In this document: in pieces, positions 1 to 8,529 of the stretch
Layout: each line of letters starts with the position of its first letter
Numbering within the stretch: position 1 is the stretch's first letter
DNA from: Jonesia denitrificans DSM 20603
Lineage (GTDB): Bacteria > Actinomycetota > Actinomycetes > Actinomycetales > Cellulomonadaceae
Direction: 5' to 3'
Assembly: GCF_000024065.1 (NCBI RefSeq)
Contig: NC_013174.1
Coordinates: forward strand, 2,108,001-2,172,000
Length of the DNA stretch: 64,000 nucleotides
Made by a program: the position numbers and the translations under genes
Notes under the pieces: generated by a model
What the model was told of the DNA's origin: nothing
Database searches by the model: none
The model's input: only the letters and a program-made list of their open reading frames with translations

Positions 1-245
1 TCTTGGGGTGGCGACACTTGTACATATCCGTAGCCTTGAGGGCCAAGAACTTGGGTGCATTCTCTGGCAACAGAGTTCCACGTCCATTGGAACATGTTGG
101 AAATGACATCGGAATTGTTGCGTTGCGGTGGGCCTGCTTGTGCTGCTGTTGTCGGCACAAGTGCCACAGTGAGCGCCATGAGCGCACTGGCACACAAACC
201 AATAATTGCGCTTGCTCCTTTTTTCATGCGATGACCACGAATCAT
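1..245 (-). CDS. Alpha-amylase (GH13), N-terminal part only, cut by the window edge
   Basis: Secreted starch-degrading enzyme; only the first 81 codons lie in the window. The start at 245 has AAGGAG five bases upstream; a second in-frame ATG at 227 has no ribosome site. Residues 1-40 form a signal peptide (basic [10 protein letters not shown], then a hydrophobic core ending near TTAAQA). What follows ([18 protein letters not shown], then [10 protein letters not shown]) matches the start of the GH13 barrel in the complete amylase at 585-3329 almost residue for residue, so the two are tandem paralogues on the same strand. Catalytic residues and any binding modules lie outside the window. Confident as a GH13 N-terminus; exact specificity is unknown. 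Confidence 0.85.
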   Translation of the reverse strand, partial: MIRGHRMKKGASAIIGLCASALMALTVALVPTTAAQAGPPQRNNSDVISNMFQWTWNSVARECTQVLGPQGYGYVQVSPPQ

Positions 246-384
246 TTCTCTCCTTTGAGTGTTGGGTCACCACCTACCTTAGAAATATGTTGTTCATGAT
301 TCAACAGTCCACTGTACACAACAAATGTAGAAACATGGGATGTTGTAAATTGCGTCGTTCAACTGTTGCAGACTTTCATTCCGT

Positions 385-396
385 TGCGTTGACGCA
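385..396. promoter_or_regulatory. Palindrome upstream of the partial amylase gene, possible operator
   Basis: TGCGTTGACGCA is a perfect 12-bp palindrome about 140 bases upstream of the amylase start at 245. The stretch 246-519 holds no convincing gene. Amylase genes are commonly under LacI-family repressors that bind such palindromes, but no matching regulator is in the window. Confidence 0.3.
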
Positions 397-519
397 GCAT
401 GGTGAACAGCACGTTTATTATTGGCGGCAACGCGAACGGATCAATCTGACTCATTCCATGTAATAAATCACGATAATGTTCACCCACATGAATCGTTTAA
501 GCCCGTCGGGAATTCACGA

Positions 520-558
520 CAATAATGCGCCCTCCCATGATGGGAGGGCGCATTATTG
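520..558 (-). terminator. Strong hairpin downstream of the wall-anchored amylase
   Basis: An 18-bp perfect stem (520-537 with 541-558) closed by a 3-base loop, 26 bases past the amylase stop. The stem base is AT-rich (CAATAAT) and there is no separate T-run. It separates this gene from the next amylase on the same strand. Confidence 0.75.
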
Positions 559-584
559 TGTGTACTGAAGGACAGATACTCTAC

Positions 585-3329
585 TCAGCGAATGCTTTGT
601 CGCCCCAGACGACCCTTGCGTACCATGAAGCCCATGCCTGCAAGAAGGATCGAGAGGGCAGACAACGCCAGGACCGCCATGAGGTCGGCTCCCGTGTCAG
701 CCAGTTCGTCCCCGGCACCGCCGCTGCCAGCGCCAGCGCCAGCTTGCAGATCATCGCCCTCAACACCACTGTCAGTTCCCGGGTTATCCCCACTGCCCTG
801 CCCTGAGTCTGTGTCATCTGCGTTGTCTGGATTATCGGTGTCCGGCTCGGTGACTGTTGGGCAGGGATCCCCCTCAGCAAGAACACCGTCCTCAATAGTG
901 ACTGATTCACTAGTGACCTGGTAGTTCGCACCGTTGTTGGAGTCCCAGTTCTCGCCTCCATCATTGAATGCCACCTGGACTCGACGTCCTTCTGAATCAA
1001 TGTCATGGCGCAGCCAACCGTCACACACCTGGGCCATTTCAATACCCGGCACCTCAGTCCATGCTCCACCAGCCACACCAAAGTGGATGTACGTGGTTGC
1101 CCACTGATCAGCAGAACGGTAGTAGACGCGGGTCGTTGTGTAGTCAGGGTTCGCCGGTTCCTCTGGTTCAGGTTCCGGGGTCGTCGGCTCGTCCAGTTCG
1201 TCTTGCCCGTCACACGGGTTCCCTGAAGTCACAGTTCCCTCATTGACGTGAACGTAACGTCCGGACAGATGATAATTCTGTTCCTGGTTGTTGTCCCATT
1301 CCATCCCTTCGGAATTGAACACTCCTTCAATGTCCTCACCCCCTGTGTCGATGGTCTTTTTCACCCATCCTTCGCAGGCAGGGTACATGAGGTCACCGGG
1401 AACTTGCGTCCAGCCACGGAGTCCGACACTGTAGTGGAACCGATGCTCAACCCAGTTCGGGTTCACGGCATAGTAGACCGTTGTTTGCCCAGCTCGATCA
1501 AAGGAGCAGGGGTCCATCTCGTGTGTGACACCGTTGCGGATGAGTGTGTGTTCACGGGTCACTGTGTAGTTTGCCCCGTTGTTGGAGTCCCACGTTCCTG
1601 ATCCGTCGTTGAATGTCACCACAGGTGGGGTGCCGTTCGTTGTGATCTGTGCGGCGACAAAGCCGTCACACGCTGGTTGCATCTGTTCGCCAGGAACTGT
1701 AGTCCAGCTGTCCCCGACTCCGTAGTGAAGGTAATAGTCGTCCCACCCCGCAGCAGTGGAGTAGTACACCGTGACGGTGTCAGGGACAACGACGTCTCGT
1801 GGTTGCAAGTTGCTGGCATTGTCCGTGGACAACGCCACTGCAGACATCGGCGCGACAGTGATGTCGACTGTTCCTTGCGCATCGACAGTCAGCTCCGTGC
1901 AATCAGAAGCCAACACGTCACAATACGTCCCGGCAGGCAGGGATGTGGTGAAGGTGTGGGTCACGCTATCTGCTGAGTTGTTGATGACCACAAATCCCTT
2001 GTCATCGCGCCCATAACCAATAACGTTCTCGCTGACGGTTGCCCAGTCGGTGACAGGTTCACCAGCCACATGGTGGGCGAATCCCACCATTGATGTGATG
2101 ACAGGGTTTCGGTGCATACACGTCCACGCGCCGTCTGCACAGGTCACATCGTCGATGAGTCCAGTGCTGTCTTGTGGCGCACCGGCGTCACGCTCAGAGA
2201 ACTCATATCCGCTGTACACGGTGGGCAGCCCATAGGGGTAAGACAACATGAACACGTTGGCTAACACGTAGCGGTCGCCATCTTTGTAGCTGAGAGTTTC
2301 ACCGTTGCGCTCAGTGTCGTGATTGTCCACGAAAACACCGGCGTCATCTGAGGGCAGGAGTGTGAGGTGGGTGCCGAGAAGTTGCAGGTCGGCGATATCG
2401 CCACCGAAGCGGGAGCGCAACGTGCGTGCATAGTTGAACTCATGGGAATCCCCAGAACCTAAGTATTCACTGGGTTGGATCGGTTCCCCTCCAGACCCAA
2501 TCACTTCATGCACCCAGTAGAGGTTTTTTGCTGTGGTTGTTGCTGCCTTGATCGCTTCGAGGTCAGCTGCGGGCATGTGTTTGGCAGCGTCAATACGGTA
2601 GCCAGCCACCCCTAAGTCAGCGAGGTCATCGAGGTACGCGGCGATTTCTTGACGAACATAGTCAGTTCCCGTAGCGAGATCTTGCAGACCTACGAGACGG
2701 CAGTTTTGTACCTGTTCGCGGTTGTTGTAGTCAGCAATGTCGGTTTTACAGTCATTGAAGTTCGCCGGAGTGTATTGCCCTTCCGGGCCTGGGTAGTTCT
2801 CTTCGGAGTATGGCGTGCCCGCCCAGCCTTCTCCTTCAGGCGAGCCGCTCATGTGGTTGATCACCGCATCGGCAATGATGCCGACGCCTGCGTCACGGCA
2901 GGTGTCCACCATGGCCTCAAATTCTGCCCTGGTTCCCAGTTTCGACTCAATGCGGTAGCTCACAGGCTGGTAGGAGGTCCACCAGGCGTCGCCCAGGACA
3001 TGCTCTTGGGGTGGGGATACTTGCACGTAGTCGTACCCGGCTGGGCCGATAGAGGTTGTACATTCCTGGGCTACGGACGTCCAGTTCCATTGAAATAGGT
3101 TGGCAATGACGTGTGTGCCGCTCGGTTCGCCGTCAACGCTGCGCACAAGTCCTGTGTCCACGTCCGTTGAGGCCACACGGGGCAGGTCGAGTTGAGGGGC
3201 GCTCGAGGCAGGCACTGCCCCGGCCACGATGAGCAGGAAAGCGGTTGATAGCGTTGCAATCATTGGGTAGCCGATGCGCCACACCCGGCGGGTACGTGGC
3301 GTGCGTTCGGTGGGGGTATGCATGCGCAT
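585..3329 (-). CDS. Wall-anchored alpha-amylase, GH13 with three CBM25-like modules and an LADTG sorting signal
   Basis: 914-residue secreted alpha-amylase that cleaves internal alpha-1,4 bonds of starch. The start at 3329 is chosen for GAGGAG six bases upstream; an ATG at 3356 lacks a site. A long basic N-region and hydrophobic segment form the signal peptide. GH13 motifs are present in order: DAVINH (region I, about 154-159), GYRIDAAKH (II, nucleophile Asp about 247), the Glu of HEVIG (III, about 275) and FVDNHD (IV, about 334-338). Three aromatic-rich repeats follow (about 515-595, 615-700, 735-815), each with a VYY...W..HYGVG...W..VPG pattern and an FNDG..WDSNNGANY pattern or a variant, typical of CBM25 starch-binding domains. 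The C-terminus has an acidic linker, LADTG (about 876-880), a hydrophobic helix and a basic tail: a sortase signal of the LAxTG type used by class E sortases. It is therefore expected to sit on the cell wall. Confidence 0.93.
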   Translation of the reverse strand: MRMHTPTERTPRTRRVWRIGYPMIATLSTAFLLIVAGAVPASSAPQLDLPRVASTDVDTGLVRSVDGEPSGTHVIANLFQWNWTSVAQECTTSIGPAGYDYVQVSPPQEHVLGDAWWTSYQPVSYRIESKLGTRAEFEAMVDTCRDAGVGIIADAVINHMSGSPEGEGWAGTPYSEENYPGPEGQYTPANFNDCKTDIADYNNREQVQNCRLVGLQDLATGTDYVRQEIAAYLDDLADLGVAGYRIDAAKHMPAADLEAIKAATTTAKNLYWVHEVIGSGGEPIQPSEYLGSGDSHEFNYARTLRSRFGGDIADLQLLGTHLTLLPSDDAGVFVDNHDTERNGETLSYKDGDRYVLANVFMLSYPYGLPTVYSGYEFSERDAGAPQDSTGLIDDVTCADGAWTCMHRNPVITSMVGFAHHVAGEPVTDWATVSENVIGYGRDDKGFVVINNSADSVTHTFTTSLPAGTYCDVLASDCTELTVDAQGTVDITVAPMSAVALSTDNASNLQPRDVVVPDTVTVYYSTAAGWDDYYLHYGVGDSWTTVPGEQMQPACDGFVAAQITTNGTPPVVTFNDGSGTWDSNNGANYTVTREHTLIRNGVTHEMDPCSFDRAGQTTVYYAVNPNWVEHRFHYSVGLRGWTQVPGDLMYPACEGWVKKTIDTGGEDIEGVFNSEGMEWDNNQEQNYHLSGRYVHVNEGTVTSGNPCDGQDELDEPTTPEPEPEEPANPDYTTTRVYYRSADQWATTYIHFGVAGGAWTEVPGIEMAQVCDGWLRHDIDSEGRRVQVAFNDGGENWDSNNGANYQVTSESVTIEDGVLAEGDPCPTVTEPDTDNPDNADDTDSGQGSGDNPGTDSGVEGDDLQAGAGAGSGGAGDELADTGADLMAVLALSALSILLAGMGFMVRKGRLGRQSIR

Positions 3330-3421
3330 GAAACTCCTCATTGAGTGTTTGTGCATCTCGCAGCGTCAGGGTGGAGTGGCGGCGAGGTCTGTGGCCACTG
3401 TAGGCGAGGCTGAAAACTCCA

Positions 3422-3444
3422 TGCAAGACCTGAAAATTCTTGCA
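3422..3444. promoter_or_regulatory. Inverted repeat upstream of amylase, possible maltose-type operator
   Basis: TGCAAGA at 3422-3428 and TCTTGCA at 3438-3444 form an exact 7-bp inverted repeat with a 9-base spacer, about 100 bases upstream of the amylase start. TTGCAAG-like elements are known in streptomycete amylase promoters, where MalR-type repressors act. The link here is by analogy only. Confidence 0.4.
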
Positions 3445-3685
3445 ATGGTGGAATTCATCGGATGATGTGGGCTTTTCTTGCCCGATCTTTCAGGGGCACC
3501 CACTGTTGGCCGCTGGACAACTGAACGTAGGTGAACGACCAGCGGAATTACACGTCCGCCACGATGGCAACCACGTGCACCGTTTCATTTCTCGACACAG
3601 CATGCAAGAAAAAGATCTCACCATAGGAGACGACTCCCCATGTGGCCGGGAAGGAGCTTCGACGCAGGTCAGGCGAAAAATCGAA

Positions 3686-3697
3686 GTGAACGTTCAC
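3686..3697. promoter_or_regulatory. Perfect LacI-type palindrome upstream of the GH43 gene
   Basis: GTGAACGTTCAC is a perfect 12-bp palindrome with a central CG, the typical shape of LacI-family operators. A further half-site-like GTGTGAAC follows at about 3705-3712. It lies 112 bases upstream of the GH43 start, suitable for sugar-responsive repression. Confidence 0.45.
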
Positions 3698-3809
3698 ATG
3701 AATAGTGTGAACTCCCCGGCACCACCCGTAGGAATCTCCAGACAACTGACATATAACAAGAACACCCGCCGAGGGTGCCCACCCCCATCAACGAAGAGGG
3801 AGGAACACC

Positions 3810-5948
3810 ATGCGACGCTGGCAGAGGACAACTGCCTTCGGTGCGTTCATGGCGCTCATGGTCGGCAGTCTTGCCGCCATACCAGCCACATCGGCCACAG
3901 CAGCAGGCGAAGAAATCATCGTCAACGGAGGATTCGAAAACAACACCAACGGGTGGGAGATCCGCAACGGGGGGAATCTCTGGCTCGACCCAGACAAGAC
4001 CAGTGGAAACTCCTCCGGTTTCATCACCCACCGGGAATCCACCCAATCAGGGCCCTGGCAAAATATCACCGGGAAAGTCCAAGCAGGCAAGACCTACACG
4101 GTCAGCGCCCGAGTGAAGTACAAGTCAGGGCCAGCCACCAAACAGTTCTTCATCACGAACTTCTACGGTGGTGGCAGCTACACAAACCTCGCCGGGGCAA
4201 CAATCCCCAAAGACACCTGGGGCACCATCTCAGGGACCTTCACCATCCCCAGCACGCAAAGCGTCGCAGAAGCGCGGCTCTTCATTGAAACACCATGGGT
4301 GGCCAACCCTGCCGACGACCGCGATAACAATCTCATGAACTTCCGAGTCGATGACGTCTCGTTGAAGGAAGTCACCGGTGGGACACCAACAAACCCCACC
4401 GACCCAGGCAACCCAGCCAACCCCATCATGACCACAAACCACACGGTTCACACTGGGGTGCAGGCCAAAAAGATCGGGGATGGCAACCCACTAGTGAGCC
4501 ACAAGTTCGGTGCAGACCCCTACCACCTTGTGTACAACGGCCGTGTCTACATGTACATGACCAATGACACCCAAGAATGGGCAGCACGCAACAACGGGGG
4601 CAGCAAGAACACTTACGCCGCGATCAACACCCTGTCCGTCATCTCGTCGTCAGACCTGGTGAACTGGACAGACCACGGGAACATCGCCGTGGCGGGTCCC
4701 AACGGTGCGGCGAAGTGGGCGAACAACTCATGGGCACCGGCTGTGGCAGTGAAGAAAATCAACGGAAAAGACAAGTTCTTCCTCTACTTTGCCAACAACG
4801 GTTCCAGCGTAGGAGTACTCACAGCAGACTCCCCCACCGGTCCGTGGGTTGATCCCATTGGAAAACCCATCGTCAACGCCCAAACACCGGGTGCATCAAA
4901 TGGCAAAAACTGGCTGTTCGACCCAGCCGTTCTCGTTGACGATGATGGGCAAGGCTACCTCTACTTCGGTGGTGGCGGCGAAGATGGCTCAGGGTCCTCC
5001 CAAAACGAGAACAACCCCAAGTCATCCCGAGTCATCAAACTCGGTGCCAACATGATCAGCACGTCAGGGTCGGCGGCAGTGATCGACGCCCCCGCCATCT
5101 TTGAGTCGTCTGGCATCCACAAACGCAACGGCAAGTACTACTACTCCTACTCGTCGAACTTCGGCAACGGAGGCCCAGGACGTCTTCCCGGATACCCGGC
5201 ACACGGGGTCATTGCGTACATGATGGCTGACAACCCCATGGGGCCATGGACTCCAGCACAGTACAAGGGAACCGTGCTGCCGAACATGTACCAATTCTTC
5301 CAAGTAGGGGGAAACAACCACCAATCATTCTTTGAATTCAATGGCAAGTGGTACATCTCCTATCACGCAGGAACGTTGGACAAGGCCCTGAACAACAATG
5401 TTGGGGGAAACACCAAGGGTTACCGCAGCACCCACCTGAATGAAGTCACGTACAACGCTGACGGCACCATGCGTGTTGTCAACGCTGACTACAAAGGTGT
5501 GGCACAAGTGGGACGCCTACGTCCCTACTCCGTCAATGAAGCCGAAACCATCGGTTGGCAAAACGGGGTGACCACCACCAACATCACTGAAGGATCACGC
5601 CAGTTCCCTGGGTCCTCGGTCAACCTGGCAGTCAACAACATTCACAACAACGATTGGATCGGTGTCGGCGGAGTTGACTTCGGTTCCAGCGGTGCAGCAA
5701 GCATCACCGCGAAGGTCAAACCACTGACCAACAACGGAACCATTGAGGTACGCCTAGGATCCCCGGACCGCAATTCCTCATCATCCCGGCTCGTCGCCAC
5801 GCTCAACGCCAACACCCCGGCGAACCAGTGGCGCGACATCACCGCTCAAGTGTCAGGGGCAACAGGAGTACAGAACGTCTACTTCGTCTTTAGAGGCGGA
5901 TCGGGTGCGCTGATGGAATTTGACTCCTGGTCATTCACCCAACGCTAA
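3810..5948 (+). CDS. Secreted GH43 glycosidase with CBM4/9-like and CBM6 modules (arabinoxylan-type)
   Basis: 712-residue secreted hydrolase of plant cell-wall arabinoxylan or arabinan, called from module order. GGGAGGA precedes the ATG at a good distance. Residues 1-32 are a signal peptide (cut near ATA-AGE). Residues 33-190 look like a CBM4/9-type beta-sandwich (EIIVNGGFENN...GWEIRNGG at the start, FRVDDVSLKE at the end). After a Thr/Pro/Asn linker, the five-bladed GH43 domain runs from about 215 to 570, with the expected acidic residues in KFGADPYHLVY (base), FDPAVL (pKa modulator) and DAPAIFE (acid). The last 130 residues (from about 575, VNEAE) are CBM6-like. Similar architectures include arabinoxylan arabinofuranohydrolases and beta-xylosidases; exact specificity cannot be read from sequence. 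Confidence 0.88.
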   Translation: MRRWQRTTAFGAFMALMVGSLAAIPATSATAAGEEIIVNGGFENNTNGWEIRNGGNLWLDPDKTSGNSSGFITHRESTQSGPWQNITGKVQAGKTYTVSARVKYKSGPATKQFFITNFYGGGSYTNLAGATIPKDTWGTISGTFTIPSTQSVAEARLFIETPWVANPADDRDNNLMNFRVDDVSLKEVTGGTPTNPTDPGNPANPIMTTNHTVHTGVQAKKIGDGNPLVSHKFGADPYHLVYNGRVYMYMTNDTQEWAARNNGGSKNTYAAINTLSVISSSDLVNWTDHGNIAVAGPNGAAKWANNSWAPAVAVKKINGKDKFFLYFANNGSSVGVLTADSPTGPWVDPIGKPIVNAQTPGASNGKNWLFDPAVLVDDDGQGYLYFGGGGEDGSGSSQNENNPKSSRVIKLGANMISTSGSAAVIDAPAIFESSGIHKRNGKYYYSYSSNFGNGGPGRLPGYPAHGVIAYMMADNPMGPWTPAQYKGTVLPNMYQFFQVGGNNHQSFFEFNGKWYISYHAGTLDKALNNNVGGNTKGYRSTHLNEVTYNADGTMRVVNADYKGVAQVGRLRPYSVNEAETIGWQNGVTTTNITEGSRQFPGSSVNLAVNNIHNNDWIGVGGVDFGSSGAASITAKVKPLTNNGTIEVRLGSPDRNSSSSRLVATLNANTPANQWRDITAQVSGATGVQNVYFVFRGGSGALMEFDSWSFTQR

Positions 5949-5964
5949 CCACACTGCACAACCA

Positions 5965-5996
5965 CCAGAGGGCGACCCATCCGGGTCGCCCTCTGG
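5965..5996. terminator. Bidirectional hairpin between the GH43 gene and the peptide transporter operon
   Basis: A 14-bp GC-rich perfect stem (5965-5978 with 5983-5996) with a 4-base loop lies between the convergent ends of the GH43 gene (stop 5948) and the ABC operon (stop 6036), so it can serve both strands. Confidence 0.8.
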
Positions 5997-6035
5997 GCAC
6001 ATGTCACTCGCCCCTGACGGAAAACAATTCACAGC

Positions 6036-6851
6036 TCAGTCGAGGGCACCCGGCATCTGAGGCACCGCATCGAGAAGTGTGCGCGTGTACTGTGCTTGCG
6101 GCTTCGTGAGCACCCGCGCCGTCTCCCCTTCCTCCTCAATTCGACCATGCCGAAGAACCACCGTCCGGTCACACAACTGCCCCACTATCGCAATGTCGTG
6201 AGACACCATCACAAGCGTCACCCCCAACCGGTCAGTGAGATCAGCAAGGACATCAACAATGTGTGAACGCACCGACACATCCAATGCGCTCACCGGTTCA
6301 TCGGCCACAAGAACAGACGGTGACGGCGCAAGTGCACGCGCAATCGCAATACGCTGGCGCTGCCCCCCAGAAAACTGAGCTGGATACTTGTTCTCAACTG
6401 ACTCATCAAGCCCAACCAGGGCGAGAACCTCGCGGACACGATCACGGTGGTTTCCCGGAATTCCCAGCGACCTCAAAGGTTCCGCAATGATGCGTGCCAC
6501 CGTCATGCGCGGGTCAAGTGAGGAGCGCGGGTCCTGAAACACAATCTGCACAGCACGACGGAACTCTGTCATCTGAGCGCGGTCGCGCCGATTCACCACC
6601 TGTCCCCGAAAGCGAACCTCACCCGATGTCGGGGTATCTAACCCCATGAGCAACTTGAGGATTGTGGATTTCCCCGCCCCTGATTCCCCCACAATGCCCA
6701 CCGAGGAACCGGAATACACAGCAAGGTTCACCTGATCAAGCGCCACTGTTGTTCGCGTACGGCTCGAGAAAGAACGAGTAACCCCGCGCAGTTCAAGAAC
6801 CGGAACATCATGACCAAGACCAGCCACAATCGGGACAGAATCACTGGTCAT
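6036..6851 (-). CDS. Oligopeptide ABC importer ATPase, DppF/OppF-type
   Basis: 271-residue cytoplasmic ATPase powering peptide uptake. Walker A is GESGAGKST (about 55-63), the Q-loop is VFQDPRSSLDP, the signature is FSGGQRQR, Walker B is VLVADEPVSALD, and the switch histidine is in VSHD. The QDPRSSLDPRMT stretch is typical of the F-type subunit of dipeptide/oligopeptide systems. Last gene of a five-gene operon; its start overlaps the stop of the upstream ATPase gene by 4 bases, implying translational coupling. The substrate is inferred from the family. Confidence 0.9.
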   Translation of the reverse strand: MTSDSVPIVAGLGHDVPVLELRGVTRSFSSRTRTTVALDQVNLAVYSGSSVGIVGESGAGKSTILKLLMGLDTPTSGEVRFRGQVVNRRDRAQMTEFRRAVQIVFQDPRSSLDPRMTVARIIAEPLRSLGIPGNHRDRVREVLALVGLDESVENKYPAQFSGGQRQRIAIARALAPSPSVLVADEPVSALDVSVRSHIVDVLADLTDRLGVTLVMVSHDIAIVGQLCDRTVVLRHGRIEEEGETARVLTKPQAQYTRTLLDAVPQMPGALD

Positions 6852-7642
6852 GGTTGTGCCTTCCTCGGGAGTGCGGTCATCCGAGAGGCCGCGTCAACAA
6901 GTTGTTGCGTGTAGGGTTCCCGCGGTCCACTCACCAAACGCTGCGTGGTTGTCCGCTCTGTCACCCGCCCATTGCGCATCACCACGATGTCGTTGGCCAC
7001 CTGGGTAATCACTGGCAAATCGTGGGACACAAAAATCAGAGTTGTCGTGGTGCCCGAGATGAGCTCATCCACCAGAGCGAGGATCTCAGCTTGCACAGTC
7101 ACGTCAAGCGCAGTGGTGGGCTCATCAGCAATCAGGACATCGGGTTCGCAAGCCAACGCCATCGCTAACGCAACCCGTTGGCGTTGTCCACCCGAGAGTT
7201 GCCACGGGTAGGATGCGGCAATTCGTTCACTGTCAGCCAGTGACACCCGTTCCAAAAGTTCCTTCACCCGCGAGCGCGCAGCGTGCCCCGTCAGATTGCG
7301 GTGCAACGCGAGTGGACCAGCGATCTGCTTCCCCACTGTCATCAGCGGGTCAAGTGCGGTCAAGGGTTCTTGAAACACCATGGCGATGCGGGCCCCACGG
7401 ATGCGGCGCATCTGCCGTTCTGAGGATGTGAGCAGGTTACGTCCCTCCCACATGATCGATCCTGTCGCCAGCATACCGGAGGGCAGGAGCCCCATCACCG
7501 CTGCGGCGGTGAGGGACTTGCCTGACCCGGACTCGCCAATAATGCCTACCCGGCCACCGCGAGGGACAGACCATGTGACACGGTCAAGGAGGGGCACACC
7601 GGTTGATGTTGTGACGGTGAGGTCCTGTATGTCGAGGGTCAT
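6848..7642 (-). CDS. Oligopeptide ABC importer ATPase, DppD/OppD-type
   Basis: 264-residue ATPase that pairs with the following ATPase to drive the importer. Walker A is GESGSGKSL, the Q-loop region is MVFQEPLTALDPLMTVGKQI (hallmark of the D-type subunit), the signature is LSGGQRQR, Walker B is VLIADEPTTALD, and the H-loop is VSHDLPV. Both ends overlap neighbours by 4 bases, so stoichiometric expression with the adjacent subunits is likely. Confidence 0.9.
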   Translation of the reverse strand: MTLDIQDLTVTTSTGVPLLDRVTWSVPRGGRVGIIGESGSGKSLTAAAVMGLLPSGMLATGSIMWEGRNLLTSSERQMRRIRGARIAMVFQEPLTALDPLMTVGKQIAGPLALHRNLTGHAARSRVKELLERVSLADSERIAASYPWQLSGGQRQRVALAMALACEPDVLIADEPTTALDVTVQAEILALVDELISGTTTTLIFVSHDLPVITQVANDIVVMRNGRVTERTTTQRLVSGPREPYTQQLVDAASRMTALPRKAQP

Positions 7643-8529
7643 CGGTCACCCCTGAGTGTGGGATCAAGTCGCTCTCTGATGCCGTCTCCTAACAAGTTGA
7701 GCCCCAATACGGTCCAGGCAATCGCAATTCCGGGGATGACTCCGGCAAGCGGCTGAACGAGAACCGTAGACTGTGCTTCTTTCAGCATGCGCCCCCACGA
7801 AGGGGCGGGTGGCGGCGACCCCAACCCGAGATAGGACAAGGACGCTTCTGCCAAGATCGCCGCACCAGCGAGAATCATGAGCTGAACCAGAAGCATGGGA
7901 AAAACATTCGGTAGTACATGGCGTGTGATGATCCCCCACCACCGTGTGCCGGACGCGATCGCAGCAGTGACATAATCTTCCCGGAGGACTCGGGACACAT
8001 TCACCCGGGTCACCCGGGCAATCACTGCGGACCCAGAAATCGCAATCGCTGCCACTGCTGAGGACAATGACGCCCCCCGCACAGTGACAATCAGCATGGC
8101 TAACAACAAGGTGGGGAACGCAATGAGTAGATCAATAACATTGAGGACAAGAACATCTGCCCACCGGGTTGTCGCCGCTGCAAGAACTCCAAGGGTGACC
8201 CCTAACAGCGCTGCCACCACGAGAGTGGCACTAGCCACAATCAACGCGGATTGTGCCCCACCCATGAGTTGGGAGAACAAGTCACGTCCCAGCCGGTCGG
8301 TTCCAATCCAAAACTGCGCTGATGGTCCTTCAAGGCGTTGCCCATCGCCGGTGGACGCCAGGTCATAGGGGGTCCACACAAACGCAACGGCTCCCATAAT
8401 GGCCACAACTGCCACCATGACTGCTCCGATGACAAGTGAGGGCGGCCATCTGCGCACGCTGCGGGCAATCGCAACCGGCGCATCGTCAGGTTCAGAGGCC
8501 ACGGCAGTGGTGTTCGCTAACTCACTCAT
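7639..8529 (-). CDS. Oligopeptide ABC importer permease, DppC/OppC-type
   Basis: 296-residue membrane permease. A cytoplasmic N-terminus precedes TM1 (about 31-52), then a periplasmic segment with the OppC_N-like WIGTDRLGRDLFSQL motif, then five further hydrophobic segments. The coupling motif reads EASLSYLGLGSPPPAPSWGRM, classical for the C subunit of peptide and nickel transporters. It overlaps the genes on both sides by 4 bases. Confidence 0.9.
   Translation of the reverse strand: MSELANTTAVASEPDDAPVAIARSVRRWPPSLVIGAVMVAVVAIMGAVAFVWTPYDLASTGDGQRLEGPSAQFWIGTDRLGRDLFSQLMGGAQSALIVASATLVVAALLGVTLGVLAAATTRWADVLVLNVIDLLIAFPTLLLAMLIVTVRGASLSSAVAAIAISGSAVIARVTRVNVSRVLREDYVTAAIASGTRWWGIITRHVLPNVFPMLLVQLMILAGAAILAEASLSYLGLGSPPPAPSWGRMLKEAQSTVLVQPLAGVIPGIAIAWTVLGLNLLGDGIRERLDPTLRGDR

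Larger units (their letters stand above)
3330..3809. other. Divergent promoter region between amylase and GH43 genes
   Basis: 480 bases without a convincing gene between two divergently transcribed secreted glycosidases. It holds two palindromes described separately (3422-3444 and 3686-3697), placed so that each could serve the nearer gene. ORFs drawn across it have no family resemblance. Confidence 0.6.

Noticed and set aside
581-1213. 210-codon ORF inside the amylase gene on the same strand
   Set aside because: Alternative frame of the amylase gene; a Thr/Arg-rich shadow of the coding sequence.
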